64,000 nucleotides of DNA, from the NCBI RefSeq assembly GCF_018390635.1, contig NZ_JAHBGE010000057.1, positions 62,001 to 126,000 on the forward strand, read 5' to 3'. The notes below the pieces were generated by a model that was given only the letters and a program-made list of their open reading frames with translations, searched no databases and was not told where the DNA came from. This DNA is from Ancylobacter lacus (GTDB taxonomy: Bacteria > Pseudomonadota > Alphaproteobacteria > Rhizobiales > Xanthobacteraceae). A program made the translations under genes and the position numbers. Below are positions 1-8,902 of this stretch, one piece after another (the stretch's first letter is position 1; each line of letters starts with the position of its first letter).

Positions 1-36
1 CGCGCCATCATGCGCAAGGGCGAGGCACGGCCATGA
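1..36 (+). CDS. gguA: C-terminal end of sugar ABC transporter ATPase (partial)
   Basis: Twelve codons, open from the left edge, end in a TGA at 34-36 that overlaps the ATG of the next gene by four bases (ATGA). The residues IMRKGEARP fit the tail of a GguA-type ATP-binding protein. With only 11 residues visible, the identity rests on the downstream GguB-like permease and the tight coupling. Confidence 0.55.
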   Translation, partial: RAIMRKGEARP

Positions 37-1256
37 GCGACACCCCCGCGAGCGAGAAGACCATGGCGCTTCAGGACAAGCCCCACCCGCCGAAGTCCGG
101 CCATGCCGGCTTCCTCAAGAACAATCTGCGCGACTACGGGATGATGATCTCGCTGTTTGCGATCATGATCTTCTTCGAGATCGTGACCAACGGCACCCTG
201 TTGCGGCCGCTGAACCTCACCAACCTCGTCCTGCAGAACAGCTACATCGTCATCATGGCGCTGGGCATGCTGCTCGTCATCGTCACCGGGCATATCGACC
301 TCTCCGTGGGTTCGGTGGCGGGCTTCATCGGCGCGGTGGCGGCGGTGCTCATCGTGAAGTTCGGCGTGCACTACATACCCGCCGCGCTGATCTGCCTGGC
401 GCTGGGCGCGCTGATCGGGGCGGCGCAGGGCTACTGGGTGGCCTATTTCAAGATCCCGTCCTTCATCGTGACGCTGGCCGGCATGCTGGTGTTCAAGGGT
501 CTGGCGCTGGCGATCCTCGCCGGCCAGTCGGTCGGGCCCTTCCCGGTGGAGTTCCAGAAGCTCTCCTCCGGCTTCATCCCCGAACTGATACCGGACGTCA
601 CCACGCTCTACCCCACCTCGCTGGCGATCGGCGCGCTGCTGGCACTGGTGCTGGTGTGGCAGAACGTGCGCAACCGCGCCCGGCAGGAGAGTCACGGCAT
701 CGAAACCGAGCCCTATGGCTTCTTCATCGGCAAGAACCTGCTGCTCCTGGCCGTGATCATCTATTTCGCCTATCTGATCGCCTCCCATCGCGGCCTGCCG
801 AACGTCCTCGTCATCATCACCGCGCTGGTGGCGCTCTACGCCTTCGTCACCACCCGCACGACGATCGGCCGGCAGATCTACGCCGTCGGCGGAAACGAGA
901 AGGCGGCGAAGCTCTCCGGCATCAAGACGGAGCGGCTCACCTTCCTCACCTTCGTCAACATGGGCGTGCTGGCGGCGCTGGCCGGGCTGGTGTTCGCGGC
1001 CCGGCTCAACACCGCCACCCCCAAGGCCGGCCTCGGCTTCGAGCTGGACGTGATCGCGGCCTGCTTCATCGGCGGCGCCTCGGCCTATGGCGGCGTCGGC
1101 CGGGTCGGCGGCGCGGTGATCGGCGCGCTGATCATGGGCGTGATGAACAACGGCATGTCGATCCTCGGCATCGGCATCGACTACCAGCAGGTCATCAAGG
1201 GCCTGGTGCTGCTCGGCGCGGTGTGCCTCGACGTCTACAACCAGCGCCGCAGCTAG
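33..1256 (+). CDS. gguB: Multiple-sugar ABC transporter permease (GguB/XylH type)
   Basis: Inner-membrane permease of the CUT2 (BPD_transp_2) class. With a ChvE-like binding protein and the GguA ATPase it would import monosaccharides such as xylose, arabinose or galactose. The 407 residues form about ten hydrophobic segments. The family loop GHIDLSVGSVAG lies near residue 90, and VGGNEKAAKLSGI (the EAA-like ATPase-contact loop) lies near residue 287. The start at 33 is set by the four-base overlap with the upstream ATPase gene, which implies translational coupling. The binding-protein gene is not in the window. Family assignment is secure; the sugar is inferred. Confidence 0.85.
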   Translation: MSDTPASEKTMALQDKPHPPKSGHAGFLKNNLRDYGMMISLFAIMIFFEIVTNGTLLRPLNLTNLVLQNSYIVIMALGMLLVIVTGHIDLSVGSVAGFIGAVAAVLIVKFGVHYIPAALICLALGALIGAAQGYWVAYFKIPSFIVTLAGMLVFKGLALAILAGQSVGPFPVEFQKLSSGFIPELIPDVTTLYPTSLAIGALLALVLVWQNVRNRARQESHGIETEPYGFFIGKNLLLLAVIIYFAYLIASHRGLPNVLVIITALVALYAFVTTRTTIGRQIYAVGGNEKAAKLSGIKTERLTFLTFVNMGVLAALAGLVFAARLNTATPKAGLGFELDVIAACFIGGASAYGGVGRVGGAVIGALIMGVMNNGMSILGIGIDYQQVIKGLVLLGAVCLDVYNQRRS

Positions 1257-1265
1257 GCCGTCCCC

Positions 1266-1296
1266 CGGCCGCGCCCGGACACACCGGGAGCGGCCG
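1266..1296 (+). terminator. Hairpin after gguB
   Basis: Outer stem CGGCCGC/GCGGCCG encloses an inner CCGG/CCGG stem and an ACACA loop, ten bases after the gguB stop. No T-run follows, so it may be a weak or factor-assisted terminator. Confidence 0.4.
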
Positions 1297-1331
1297 CCCT
1301 CGCCGGGAGCAACTGGGAAAACGCGTGGGGG

Positions 1332-1862
1332 TCAATCGCCGGCGGAAGGCGTCTCGCCCGCCCCGCCGGCGTCCTGCCGCGTCAGCCGGTCGGTGAGGGC
1401 GAGCACGGTATAGGCGGCCACGAACAGCACGTTCGCCACCACCAGCCACTGCACCTGCGCGGTGCTGACGCTCACCTCCAGCTTCATCAGCGCCTTCAGC
1501 AGCGTGATGCCGGCGATGGCCATGAGGGAGGCGAACAGCTTCATCTTGAGCCCGGAGAAGCTGATGCCGCTCATCCAGGCCGGGGAGCCCGAAAGCGTCT
1601 CCCCGTCGATCCGCTCCACGAAGTTCTGGAAGCCGGAATGGATGATGATGACGAGCAGGCCGGCGACGAGCGTCAGGTCGATCAGCGACAGCAGCGCCAT
1701 GATCAGCTCGACCTCGTTGAGTTCATGAAGCCGAAGGGCGAGCTGCACGATCTCGCCGAAGAAGGCGATCAGCAGCAAACCCAGCGCCAGGACGAGGCCG
1801 AGGAAGAACGGCACCATCGCCCAGCGGCACAGCACCACAGCGCGAATGACAAGGGTGCGCAT
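1332..1862 (-). CDS. UPF0114 (YqhA-like) membrane protein
   Basis: A 176-residue protein with about four membrane segments. The block EVELIMALLSLIDLTLVAGL near residue 60 and the ending LTDRLTRQ match the UPF0114/YqhA family as I know it from E. coli YqhA. The molecular function of the family is unknown. The ATG at 1862 shares one base with the TGA of the upstream GntP-type gene (TGATG), so a much longer upstream reading in this frame was discarded. It is the last gene of a patatin, GntP permease, UPF0114 operon. The C-terminus carries a Gly/Ala tail after the last helix. Confidence 0.85.
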   Translation of the reverse strand: MRTLVIRAVVLCRWAMVPFFLGLVLALGLLLIAFFGEIVQLALRLHELNEVELIMALLSLIDLTLVAGLLVIIIHSGFQNFVERIDGETLSGSPAWMSGISFSGLKMKLFASLMAIAGITLLKALMKLEVSVSTAQVQWLVVANVLFVAAYTVLALTDRLTRQDAGGAGETPSAGD

Positions 1863-3331
1863 CAAAAGCTCCCGAGCGCCGTGCCCAGCACGATGACCGC
1901 CGCCAGCGCGATGAGCGCCCCGACCACGGCGGCCATGACGATGTCGAGATAGCCCTCCTTGTGGGTGACGCCGCACACGGAGAGCAGCGTCACCACCGCC
2001 CCGTTATGAGGCAGGCTGTCGAGCGTGCCCGAGCCGATCACCGCCACCCGGTGCATCAGCGCGGGGTCCATGCCGATTTCCTGCGCTATCCGCAGATAGG
2101 TCGGCCCCAGCGCGTCGAGCGCGATGGTGAGGCCGCCCGAGGCCGAGCCGGTGAGGGCGGCGAGGATATTGGTCGCCACCGCGAGCGAGACCAGCGGGCC
2201 GCCGCCAATGCCCAGCACCCAGTCGCGCACCTCGGCGAAGGCGGGCAGCGCCGCCACGATGGCGCCGAAGCCGACCAGGCTGGCCACCGAGAGAATCGGC
2301 AGCACCGAGGCATTGGCCCCCGCCGTGACAGTGGCCCGCAGCACCGGCACGCTGCGGAAATTGATGGCGGCGACGGTGAGGATCGCCGCCGCCAGCGCCA
2401 CGATGACCGACCACACCCCGCCCACCGCCGAGGCGGAGGTGCCGCCCCATTGCGGCAGGGCGAGGAAGGACGTGTCCATCCGCGGCAGCACCACGAAGGA
2501 CATCAGCAGGTTGACGGCGATCACCACCAGTATGGGCAGCGCCGCCAGCGCGATGGGCGGGCCGCGATGCGCGGGCTCGCTGCCGTGGATTTCGGCGGGG
2601 TCGAATTCACGTGCCGTGGTGGCCCGCTCGCGCACGATCGGGTCGCTCGTCGCCCGCTCCGCCGCCTCCTCGGGTGCGGCGGAGAGGTCGCCGAAGCCCT
2701 CCCCGGCCGCCCGCGCCGCGTTCTCCCGCAGCTTCAGCCACCACAGGCCGAAACCGAGCATGATGAGCGAGGCGATAAAGCCGAGGCCGGGCGCCGCGAA
2801 GGGCGTCGTGCCAAAGAACGGCATCGGGATGGCGTTCTGGATCGACGGGGTGCCCGGCATCGCCGACATGGTGAAGGTCGAGGTGCCGAGGGCGATGGCC
2901 GCCGGCATCAGCCGCCGTGGCACGCCGGCGGAGCGGAACAGCGCCACGCCCATCGGCGCCAGCACGAAGAAGGCGACGAACAGGCTCACCCCGCCATAGG
3001 TGACGATCGCCCCCGCCAGCACCACCGCGAGGATGGCCCGCCGGGCCCCGAGCCGCGCGGTCATGGTGTCGGCGATGGTCGCGACCGAGCCGGAATCCTC
3101 CATCAGCTTGCCGAACACCGCACCCAGCAGGAACAGCGGAAAGAACTGCGCGACGAAATCCGCCGCGTTGCGCATGAAGGTCTGGGTCCAGCTCGCCAGC
3201 AGCGGCTCGCCCGAGAACGCCGCAGCGATGAGCCCGGCCACCGGCGCGAGCACGAGGATGCTGGAGCCGCGGAAGGCGAGGAAGATGAGAACGGCGAGCG
3301 CGACCAGTATGCCGAGGAGACCCATGGTCAC
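1862..3331 (-). CDS. GntP-family permease (gluconate/organic acid:H+ symporter type)
   Basis: A hydrophobic protein of 487-489 residues with about 12-14 membrane segments, of the GntP/gluconate permease superfamily. Features include FPLFLLGAVFGKLMEDSG near residue 65 and the Gly/Ser-rich segment GSASGGLTIALDALG near residue 395. A hydrophilic loop of about 55 residues near position 205 separates two halves. Two starts compete: a GTG at 3331 overlapping the patatin TGA (GTGA), and an ATG at 3325. Coupling favours the GTG, and the difference is only two residues. The substrate cannot be told from sequence. An organic-acid carrier is the family expectation. Confidence 0.8.
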   Translation of the reverse strand: MTMGLLGILVALAVLIFLAFRGSSILVLAPVAGLIAAAFSGEPLLASWTQTFMRNAADFVAQFFPLFLLGAVFGKLMEDSGSVATIADTMTARLGARRAILAVVLAGAIVTYGGVSLFVAFFVLAPMGVALFRSAGVPRRLMPAAIALGTSTFTMSAMPGTPSIQNAIPMPFFGTTPFAAPGLGFIASLIMLGFGLWWLKLRENAARAAGEGFGDLSAAPEEAAERATSDPIVRERATTAREFDPAEIHGSEPAHRGPPIALAALPILVVIAVNLLMSFVVLPRMDTSFLALPQWGGTSASAVGGVWSVIVALAAAILTVAAINFRSVPVLRATVTAGANASVLPILSVASLVGFGAIVAALPAFAEVRDWVLGIGGGPLVSLAVATNILAALTGSASGGLTIALDALGPTYLRIAQEIGMDPALMHRVAVIGSGTLDSLPHNGAVVTLLSVCGVTHKEGYLDIVMAAVVGALIALAAVIVLGTALGSF

Positions 3332-4353
3332 AGCTCCGCCAGCAGCTTGTCGAAATCGACGGTGGAGGCGCGGCCGAGATCGTGACCATGGTCGGCGAGG
3401 AACACCTCGGCGGCCTTCCGGCCCTCATCCCGCAGCATGCTGACGAAGTCCCACTCCGCGTTGAACTTGGAGGAGAAGTCGAGCGTGTTCATGATGGGGT
3501 TGCGCACGATATGGACCCGCATGCGCGCCCAGTCGCAGGCTTCGCTGTCGCTACCGAGCGCGGCGGAATGGCGCTGGAGCAGCGCCATCATGTAGAGCTC
3601 CTTCACCGCCACCGCGTTGAACGACACCTCGTTCAGCCGGTTGAGGATTTCCGCTGGGGTGCGCGGCGTGCCCGGGCGCTCCAGCGGGTTGATCGGCACC
3701 AGGATGGTGTCGTCGGAGGTGAGCTCGTTCACCAGCGGCGCGAGGGTCGGGTTGCCGGAATAGCCGCCGTCCCAATAGGCCTCCCCGTCGATCTCCACCG
3801 CCTGGAAGATCGTGGGCAGACAGGCGGAGGCCATCAGCACCGCGGGGGTGATGTCGGCGTTGCGGAACACCCGCGGCCGCCCCGTGCGCACATTGGTCGC
3901 GGTGATGAACAGCTTGATCGGCGAGGCGCGCAGGCGGGCGAAGTCGATCTGCTTTTCCAGCACCGGCTCCAGCGCGTTGCCCCCCAGCGGATTGTACTGG
4001 TAGGGCGAGAACATGCGGGACATGTAGTCCATGAACATGAAGCCGGGCGCGCCTTCCAGCGACCAGCGCCCGAGCATGCGGTCGATCAGCGAGCGCCGGA
4101 ACGGGCTGAAGCGCGCGGCGTCGGAGACATGGCGCCAGTAGCTCTCCAGCGCCGCGCGGGCGCCGGCGCGCCCGCCGGCGGCGAAGCCATCCGCCAGCAC
4201 CGCGGCGTTCATCGCCCCGGCGGAGGTGCCGGAAACCCCCTCGATCTCCAGCCAGCTCTCCTCCAGCAGGCGGTCCAGCACGCCCCATGTGAAGGCCCCG
4301 TGGGAGCCCCCGCCCTGCAGGGCGAGGTCCACCAGCACCGAATCCCGTTCCAT
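3328..4353 (-). CDS. Patatin-like phospholipase/acyl hydrolase
   Basis: A 341-residue patatin-domain serine lipase with a Ser-Asp dyad. The oxyanion loop GGGSHGAF lies near residue 17, the nucleophile elbow GTSAG near residue 42 and the catalytic Asp in DGGYSGNP near residue 200. These three motifs in order define the family (RssA/ExoU-type domain). No signal peptide is visible, so it is probably cytoplasmic or membrane-associated. The start at 4353 was chosen because a purine-rich AGGGGGGAG ribosome-binding site lies just upstream. The first gene of a three-gene operon with overlapping stops and starts. The physiological lipid substrate is unknown. Confidence 0.88.
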   Translation of the reverse strand: MERDSVLVDLALQGGGSHGAFTWGVLDRLLEESWLEIEGVSGTSAGAMNAAVLADGFAAGGRAGARAALESYWRHVSDAARFSPFRRSLIDRMLGRWSLEGAPGFMFMDYMSRMFSPYQYNPLGGNALEPVLEKQIDFARLRASPIKLFITATNVRTGRPRVFRNADITPAVLMASACLPTIFQAVEIDGEAYWDGGYSGNPTLAPLVNELTSDDTILVPINPLERPGTPRTPAEILNRLNEVSFNAVAVKELYMMALLQRHSAALGSDSEACDWARMRVHIVRNPIMNTLDFSSKFNAEWDFVSMLRDEGRKAAEVFLADHGHDLGRASTVDFDKLLAEL

Positions 4354-4460
4354 CCCGCTCCCCCCTGGTCCCGGCAGCCCCGGCACGGCGCTCCCGGCGT
4401 ATCACATCGCCCGCGGCGGAGAGGCGCGGCGCCCCTCCCGTCCGGCTGGACAGGGCGGGA

Positions 4461-7400
4461 TCAGCCCGCCCCGAGCCCCGCCCCGGCCTGCGCCGCTTCG
4501 GGCGCCGCGGCAGCCTCGGGCCCGGTGTCCGCCCCGAACCAGGCGACATAGAGCGCGGGCAGGAAAATCAGTGTCAGCAGCGTGCCGACCAGCAGCCCGC
4601 CCATGATGGCGAAGGCCATCGGCCCCCAGAACACCGTGGGCGCGATCGGGATCATGCCCAGCACGGTGGACACCGCGGTCAGCATGATCGGACGGAAGCG
4701 GGCGCAGGAGGCGGCGATGACCGCGTCCCGCACGGTGCGGCCGGCGGCGCGGTCGGCCTCGATCTGGCCGATGAGAATGACCGCATTCTTGGTGATCATG
4801 CCGATGAGCGCCAGCACACCGAGAATGGCGACGAAGCCGAGCGGCCGCCCCGACGCCAGCAGCGCCGCCACCACCCCGATCAGGCCGAGCGGGGCGACCG
4901 ACAGCACGATGACGAGCCGCTGGAAGCTCTTCAGCTCGAACATCAGCACGGTGAACATGAGCAGCAGCATCACCGGCACGACGGCGATGACCGAGCCGAG
5001 CGAGGCCGCGCTCTCCTCCACCGTGCCGCCGACGACGATGGCATAGCCCGGCGGCAGCGTGGCGCGCAGGGCCGCGATCTTCGGCGCCAGCCCCTCCACC
5101 ACGCTTTCGGGCAGCACGCCGCGCCGCACGTCGGCCTGCACGGTGAGGGTCGGCACCCGGTCGCGCCGCCAGATGGCGGGATAGTCCTGGGCATACTCGA
5201 ACACCGCGATCTGCCTCAGCGGCACGGTCCGGCCGTTCGGCAGCGGCACCTGCAGCGACGCGAGCGCGCCGAGCGAGACGCGCTCCTCGTCGGTGGCGCG
5301 GGCCAGCACGTTGACGAGGTAGATGTCGTCGCGCACCTGCGTCACCGGCTGGCCGGAGAACACCGTGTTCAGCACGCCAGTGAGCTGGGCGGTGGAAAGG
5401 CCCAGCAGCCGGGCCTCGTCCTGGTTCAGCCGGATGCGCACCTGACGGGAAGGCTCGATCCAGTTGTAGTTGATCCGCTCCGCGTCGGGGCTCGAGGCCA
5501 CCGCGGCGGCGAGGTCGAAGGCGATGGCCCGCACCTTCTCCACATCCGGCCCGGAAACGCGGTACTGCACCGGCCAGCCGACCGGAGGCCCCAGCTCCAG
5601 CGGGGCGACACGGGCGACGAGTTGCGGGAACTGCTCGGCCAGCACCTTGTCGAGCCGGGCGTGCAGCCGCTCCCGCGCCGCGACGTCACGGGCCACGATC
5701 ACCGCCTGGGCAAAGAAATCGTTGGGAAGCTGGACGTTGAGCGGGAGGTAGAAGCGGATGGCGCCGCGCCCGACATAGGTGCTCCAGCGGGCGACGTCGG
5801 GGTCGCCGGCCAGAACCTTGTCGAAGGCCTCGGCGACGCTCTCGCTGGCATAGATCGAGGCGTTCTGCGGCGAGGCGAGGTCCACCAGCAGCTCCGGCCG
5901 GTCGGACGAGGGGAAGAACTGCCGCGGCACCAGCGGCAGGGCCAGCACCGACAGCACGAACAGGCCGAGCGTCACCGCGATGGTGATCCAGCGCAGCCGC
6001 AGGCACCCCTCCAGAAACCCGCGATACAGCCCCATGACCCGCCCGGGCCCGGCGGCGGCCGCTCTCGTCGCTTCCTTGGCCGGCGGCCGGAGGATGAGCA
6101 CCTGCAGCAGCGGCGCGAACAGCACCGCGACCACCCACGACACCAGCAGCGCGATGGTCACCACCGCGAACAGGGTGAAGGTGTATTCGCCCGCCGAGCT
6201 GGCCGCGAAGCCCACCGGCACGAAACCGGCCACCGTCACCAGCGTGCCCGCCAGCATGGCGGCGGCATAGGCGGAGAAGGCGTAGGAAGCCGCGCGGATC
6301 GGCGTGTCGCCCGCGGCGAGGCGGGTGAGGGTCGCGTCCGTCGTCGTCATGGCATCGTCGACCATGAGCGCCAGAGCGATGATGAGCGCGCCGAGCGAGA
6401 TGCGCTGCATGTCGATCTGCGCGATCTGCATGATGGCGAAGACCACCGCGAGGGTCAGCGGAATCGCCAGCGCGACGATGGCGCCGGCCCGCACCCCCAG
6501 CGCCACGAACGACACCACCAGGATGATCGCCACCGCCTGCCAGAGGCTTTCCATGAACTCGGCGATGGCGTCGTTCACGGTCACCGCCTGGTCGGCCACC
6601 AGCTGCACGTCGATGCCGACCGGCAGCTCGGCGACGAGGCGGTTCATCGCGGCGTCGACATTGCGGCCCATGGCGAGGATGTCGCCACCCTCGCGCATGG
6701 CGATGGCGAGGCCGATCGCCTCCCGGCCGTTGACCCGGAACATCGGCTGGGGCGGATCGGCATAGCCGCGGCGGATGGTGGCGATGTCGGCGAGGCGGAT
6801 GAGCCGTCCGTTCACCACGAAATTCACGTTGGCGATGTCGGTTTCGGAGGTGAAGGCACCCGACACCCGCACCGAGATGTTCTCCGCCCCGGTCTGGATC
6901 TCGCCGGAGGGACGCACCACGTTCTGGCTCGCCAGCGCCTGCAGCACCGCGCTGCGGTCAATGCCGAGGCTGGCCAGCTCCGCCATCGAGAACTCGATGA
7001 AGATGCGCTCGTCCTGCGCGCCCAGCAGCTCGATCTTCGAGACGTCGGGCACGTGCAGCAGCTCGGAGCGCACCGCTTCCACCCGGTCGAGCAGCTCGCG
7101 ATGGGTGAAGCCGTCGGCGGTGAAGCCGTAGATGATGCCGAAGGTGTCGCCGAACTCGTCGTTGAAGAACGGCCCGACGATGCCCTGCGGCAGGGTGTGG
7201 CGGATGTCGGCGACACCCTTGCGCACCTGATACCAGAGGTCCGGCACCTCGGCGGCGGTGGCCGAGCCCTTCAGATGCACGAAGATGGTGGTGACGCCCG
7301 GCCGGGTGTAGCTCTCCAGACGGTCGAGCTTCGGCACCTCCTGCAGCTTGCGCTCCAGCCGCTCGGTCACCTGACGCGTGGTTTCGTCCAGCGTGGCGCC

Positions 7401-7565
7401 CGGCCAGTTGGCCTGAACGACCATGGTCTTGATGATGAAGGTGGGGTCCTCGGCGCGGCCGAGCCCGCGGAACGCCATCACCCCGGCGACCACCGCCACG
7501 AGCATGGCGTAGATGATGACGGAGCGGTGCTTCAGCGCCCAGGCCGAAAGATTGAAGCCGCTCAC
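4461..7565 (-). CDS. RND (AcrB/HAE1-type) efflux permease
   Basis: A 1034-residue inner-membrane proton:drug antiporter of the RND superfamily. The N-terminal helix is followed by a long periplasmic domain beginning FRGLGRAEDPTF. The proton-relay motif ALMVDDAM lies near residue 400, where AcrB has its Asp pair, and a second half repeats the architecture after residue 530. The GTG start at 7565 overlaps the TGA of the adaptor gene by four bases (GTGA). The open frame continues 58 codons upstream, but that part is only the antisense-like reading of the adaptor gene. No outer-membrane channel gene is adjacent, so a TolC homologue elsewhere is presumably used. Confidence 0.92.
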   Translation of the reverse strand: MSGFNLSAWALKHRSVIIYAMLVAVVAGVMAFRGLGRAEDPTFIIKTMVVQANWPGATLDETTRQVTERLERKLQEVPKLDRLESYTRPGVTTIFVHLKGSATAAEVPDLWYQVRKGVADIRHTLPQGIVGPFFNDEFGDTFGIIYGFTADGFTHRELLDRVEAVRSELLHVPDVSKIELLGAQDERIFIEFSMAELASLGIDRSAVLQALASQNVVRPSGEIQTGAENISVRVSGAFTSETDIANVNFVVNGRLIRLADIATIRRGYADPPQPMFRVNGREAIGLAIAMREGGDILAMGRNVDAAMNRLVAELPVGIDVQLVADQAVTVNDAIAEFMESLWQAVAIILVVSFVALGVRAGAIVALAIPLTLAVVFAIMQIAQIDMQRISLGALIIALALMVDDAMTTTDATLTRLAAGDTPIRAASYAFSAYAAAMLAGTLVTVAGFVPVGFAASSAGEYTFTLFAVVTIALLVSWVVAVLFAPLLQVLILRPPAKEATRAAAAGPGRVMGLYRGFLEGCLRLRWITIAVTLGLFVLSVLALPLVPRQFFPSSDRPELLVDLASPQNASIYASESVAEAFDKVLAGDPDVARWSTYVGRGAIRFYLPLNVQLPNDFFAQAVIVARDVAARERLHARLDKVLAEQFPQLVARVAPLELGPPVGWPVQYRVSGPDVEKVRAIAFDLAAAVASSPDAERINYNWIEPSRQVRIRLNQDEARLLGLSTAQLTGVLNTVFSGQPVTQVRDDIYLVNVLARATDEERVSLGALASLQVPLPNGRTVPLRQIAVFEYAQDYPAIWRRDRVPTLTVQADVRRGVLPESVVEGLAPKIAALRATLPPGYAIVVGGTVEESAASLGSVIAVVPVMLLLMFTVLMFELKSFQRLVIVLSVAPLGLIGVVAALLASGRPLGFVAILGVLALIGMITKNAVILIGQIEADRAAGRTVRDAVIAASCARFRPIMLTAVSTVLGMIPIAPTVFWGPMAFAIMGGLLVGTLLTLIFLPALYVAWFGADTGPEAAAAPEAAQAGAGLGAG

Positions 7566-8662
7566 AGCCCGGCTCCCAGCAGGCGCACCTTCTGCCCGGG
7601 GTGCAGCGCCTGCACGCCGGCCGTGACCACGATATCCCCGGGCGCCAGCCCGTCGGCCACCACCACCGCGGACGGGCTGTAGCGCAGCACCTCGATGCTG
7701 CGCAGCCCCACCGTCAGGGCCTTGGGCTCCACCACCCACACCGCCGGCCGGTCGTTCAGCCGGGTCAGCGCGCTGGCGGGTATCTCGATCACCGCGCCTT
7801 CCGGCACGGTGACGCGGCCGACCACCGTGGTGCCGAGCCGGAAGGCCTCGGGCGGGTCGATCAGCCCGACCCGGACACGGAAGGTCCGCGTCACCGGATC
7901 GGCCTGCGGCGCCACCTCGCGCACCCGTCCCTTCGCGGTGACGGCGGGATCGCTCGCCAGCGCCACCTCGACCTCCGGGTCGGCGGGAAGGCCGGAGAGC
8001 ATCGGCGCCGGCACCTCGAACACGGCGTCGCGGCCATCCTGCCGGGCCGCCTCGATGACCGGCTGGCCGGCCTGCACCACCTCGCCCGGCTCGGCGCGGC
8101 GCTGGGTGACGATGCCGGCGGCGTCGGCCTTCAGTTCGGTGAAGTCGAGCCGGTCCTGCGCCATCTGCAGCCGGGCCTCGGCGTCCTCCACCTGCGAGCG
8201 GGCATTGAGGAAGGCCTGCTCCGCCTGCTCATACTGCGCCCGCGGCGTGAAGCCTCGCGCCAGAAGCTGGCTCTGCCGCTCATACTGGCTGCGGGTCTGG
8301 GTGAGCGCGGCATTGGCGGCGGAAAGCGCCGCCTGGGCGGAGCGCAGCGTGTTCTGCTCGTCCTGCGGGTCGAGCCGGGCGAGCACCTGGCCGGGGGCGA
8401 TGCGGTCGCCGACATTCACCAGCCGCTCGACGATGCGCCCGCCGATGCGGAAGCCATAGGTGACCTCGTTGCGGGCCTCGACCGTGCCGGTGAGCGTGGC
8501 GGTGTCGCCGGCGGTGCGGGTCTCGGCGGTCACGGTCCGCACCGGGCGGGGCGGCGCCGCGGGCGGCTCCGTCGCCTCGCCGCAGCCGGCGAGAGCCAGC
8601 GCCAGCGCAAGGGCGCAGAGGCCGGGAAACACCCGTGCGGAGTGGCGGCGACCTTCGTCCAT
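7562..8662 (-). CDS. RND periplasmic adaptor lipoprotein (HlyD/MFP family)
   Basis: Membrane-fusion subunit linking the RND permease to an outer-membrane channel. A signal sequence ends in the lipobox LAGC about 25 residues from the chosen ATG. It is followed by a lipoyl/barrel-sandwich half (VGDRIAPGQVLARLDP), a heptad-rich coiled-coil hairpin of about 90 residues, the second lipoyl half (AEPGEVVQAGQPV) and C-terminal beta-barrel domains. A GTG nine codons upstream (8689) is possible, but the ATG at 8662 gives the more normal signal-peptide length. Translationally coupled to the permease. No dedicated regulator is adjacent. Confidence 0.9.
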   Translation of the reverse strand: MDEGRRHSARVFPGLCALALALALAGCGEATEPPAAPPRPVRTVTAETRTAGDTATLTGTVEARNEVTYGFRIGGRIVERLVNVGDRIAPGQVLARLDPQDEQNTLRSAQAALSAANAALTQTRSQYERQSQLLARGFTPRAQYEQAEQAFLNARSQVEDAEARLQMAQDRLDFTELKADAAGIVTQRRAEPGEVVQAGQPVIEAARQDGRDAVFEVPAPMLSGLPADPEVEVALASDPAVTAKGRVREVAPQADPVTRTFRVRVGLIDPPEAFRLGTTVVGRVTVPEGAVIEIPASALTRLNDRPAVWVVEPKALTVGLRSIEVLRYSPSAVVVADGLAPGDIVVTAGVQALHPGQKVRLLGAGL

Positions 8663-8902
8663 GCCACGAACATCATCCACCACGGCCACCCCCCACGCTG
8701 CACTGCGGCACCAGCATTATCGCGATGCGGATCGACTGGCTATACCGCCGCCGCGCAAAGCAAACCGACAACGCCAAGGGTCGCGACCAAAGTAGAACGC
8801 CGCGGTGGAAGCCGCCGGCTGTGCGGAAGCCGGCCAAGCAAGCGGCGCAAATTTATGTTCGTGTACTTTCAATATCGGCGCAAAACGGCGGTGCAGGCCG
8901 GC

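Noticed and set aside
1961-3385. A 474-codon frame opposite the GntP-type permease
   Set aside because: It is an Arg/His/Gly-rich shadow of a conserved membrane protein gene.
5622-7682. A 686-codon open frame opposite the RND permease gene
   Set aside because: It is antisense to a conserved permease, is rich in His/Arg/Gly/Asp and has no recognisable domain. It is typical of GC-rich codon-position bias.
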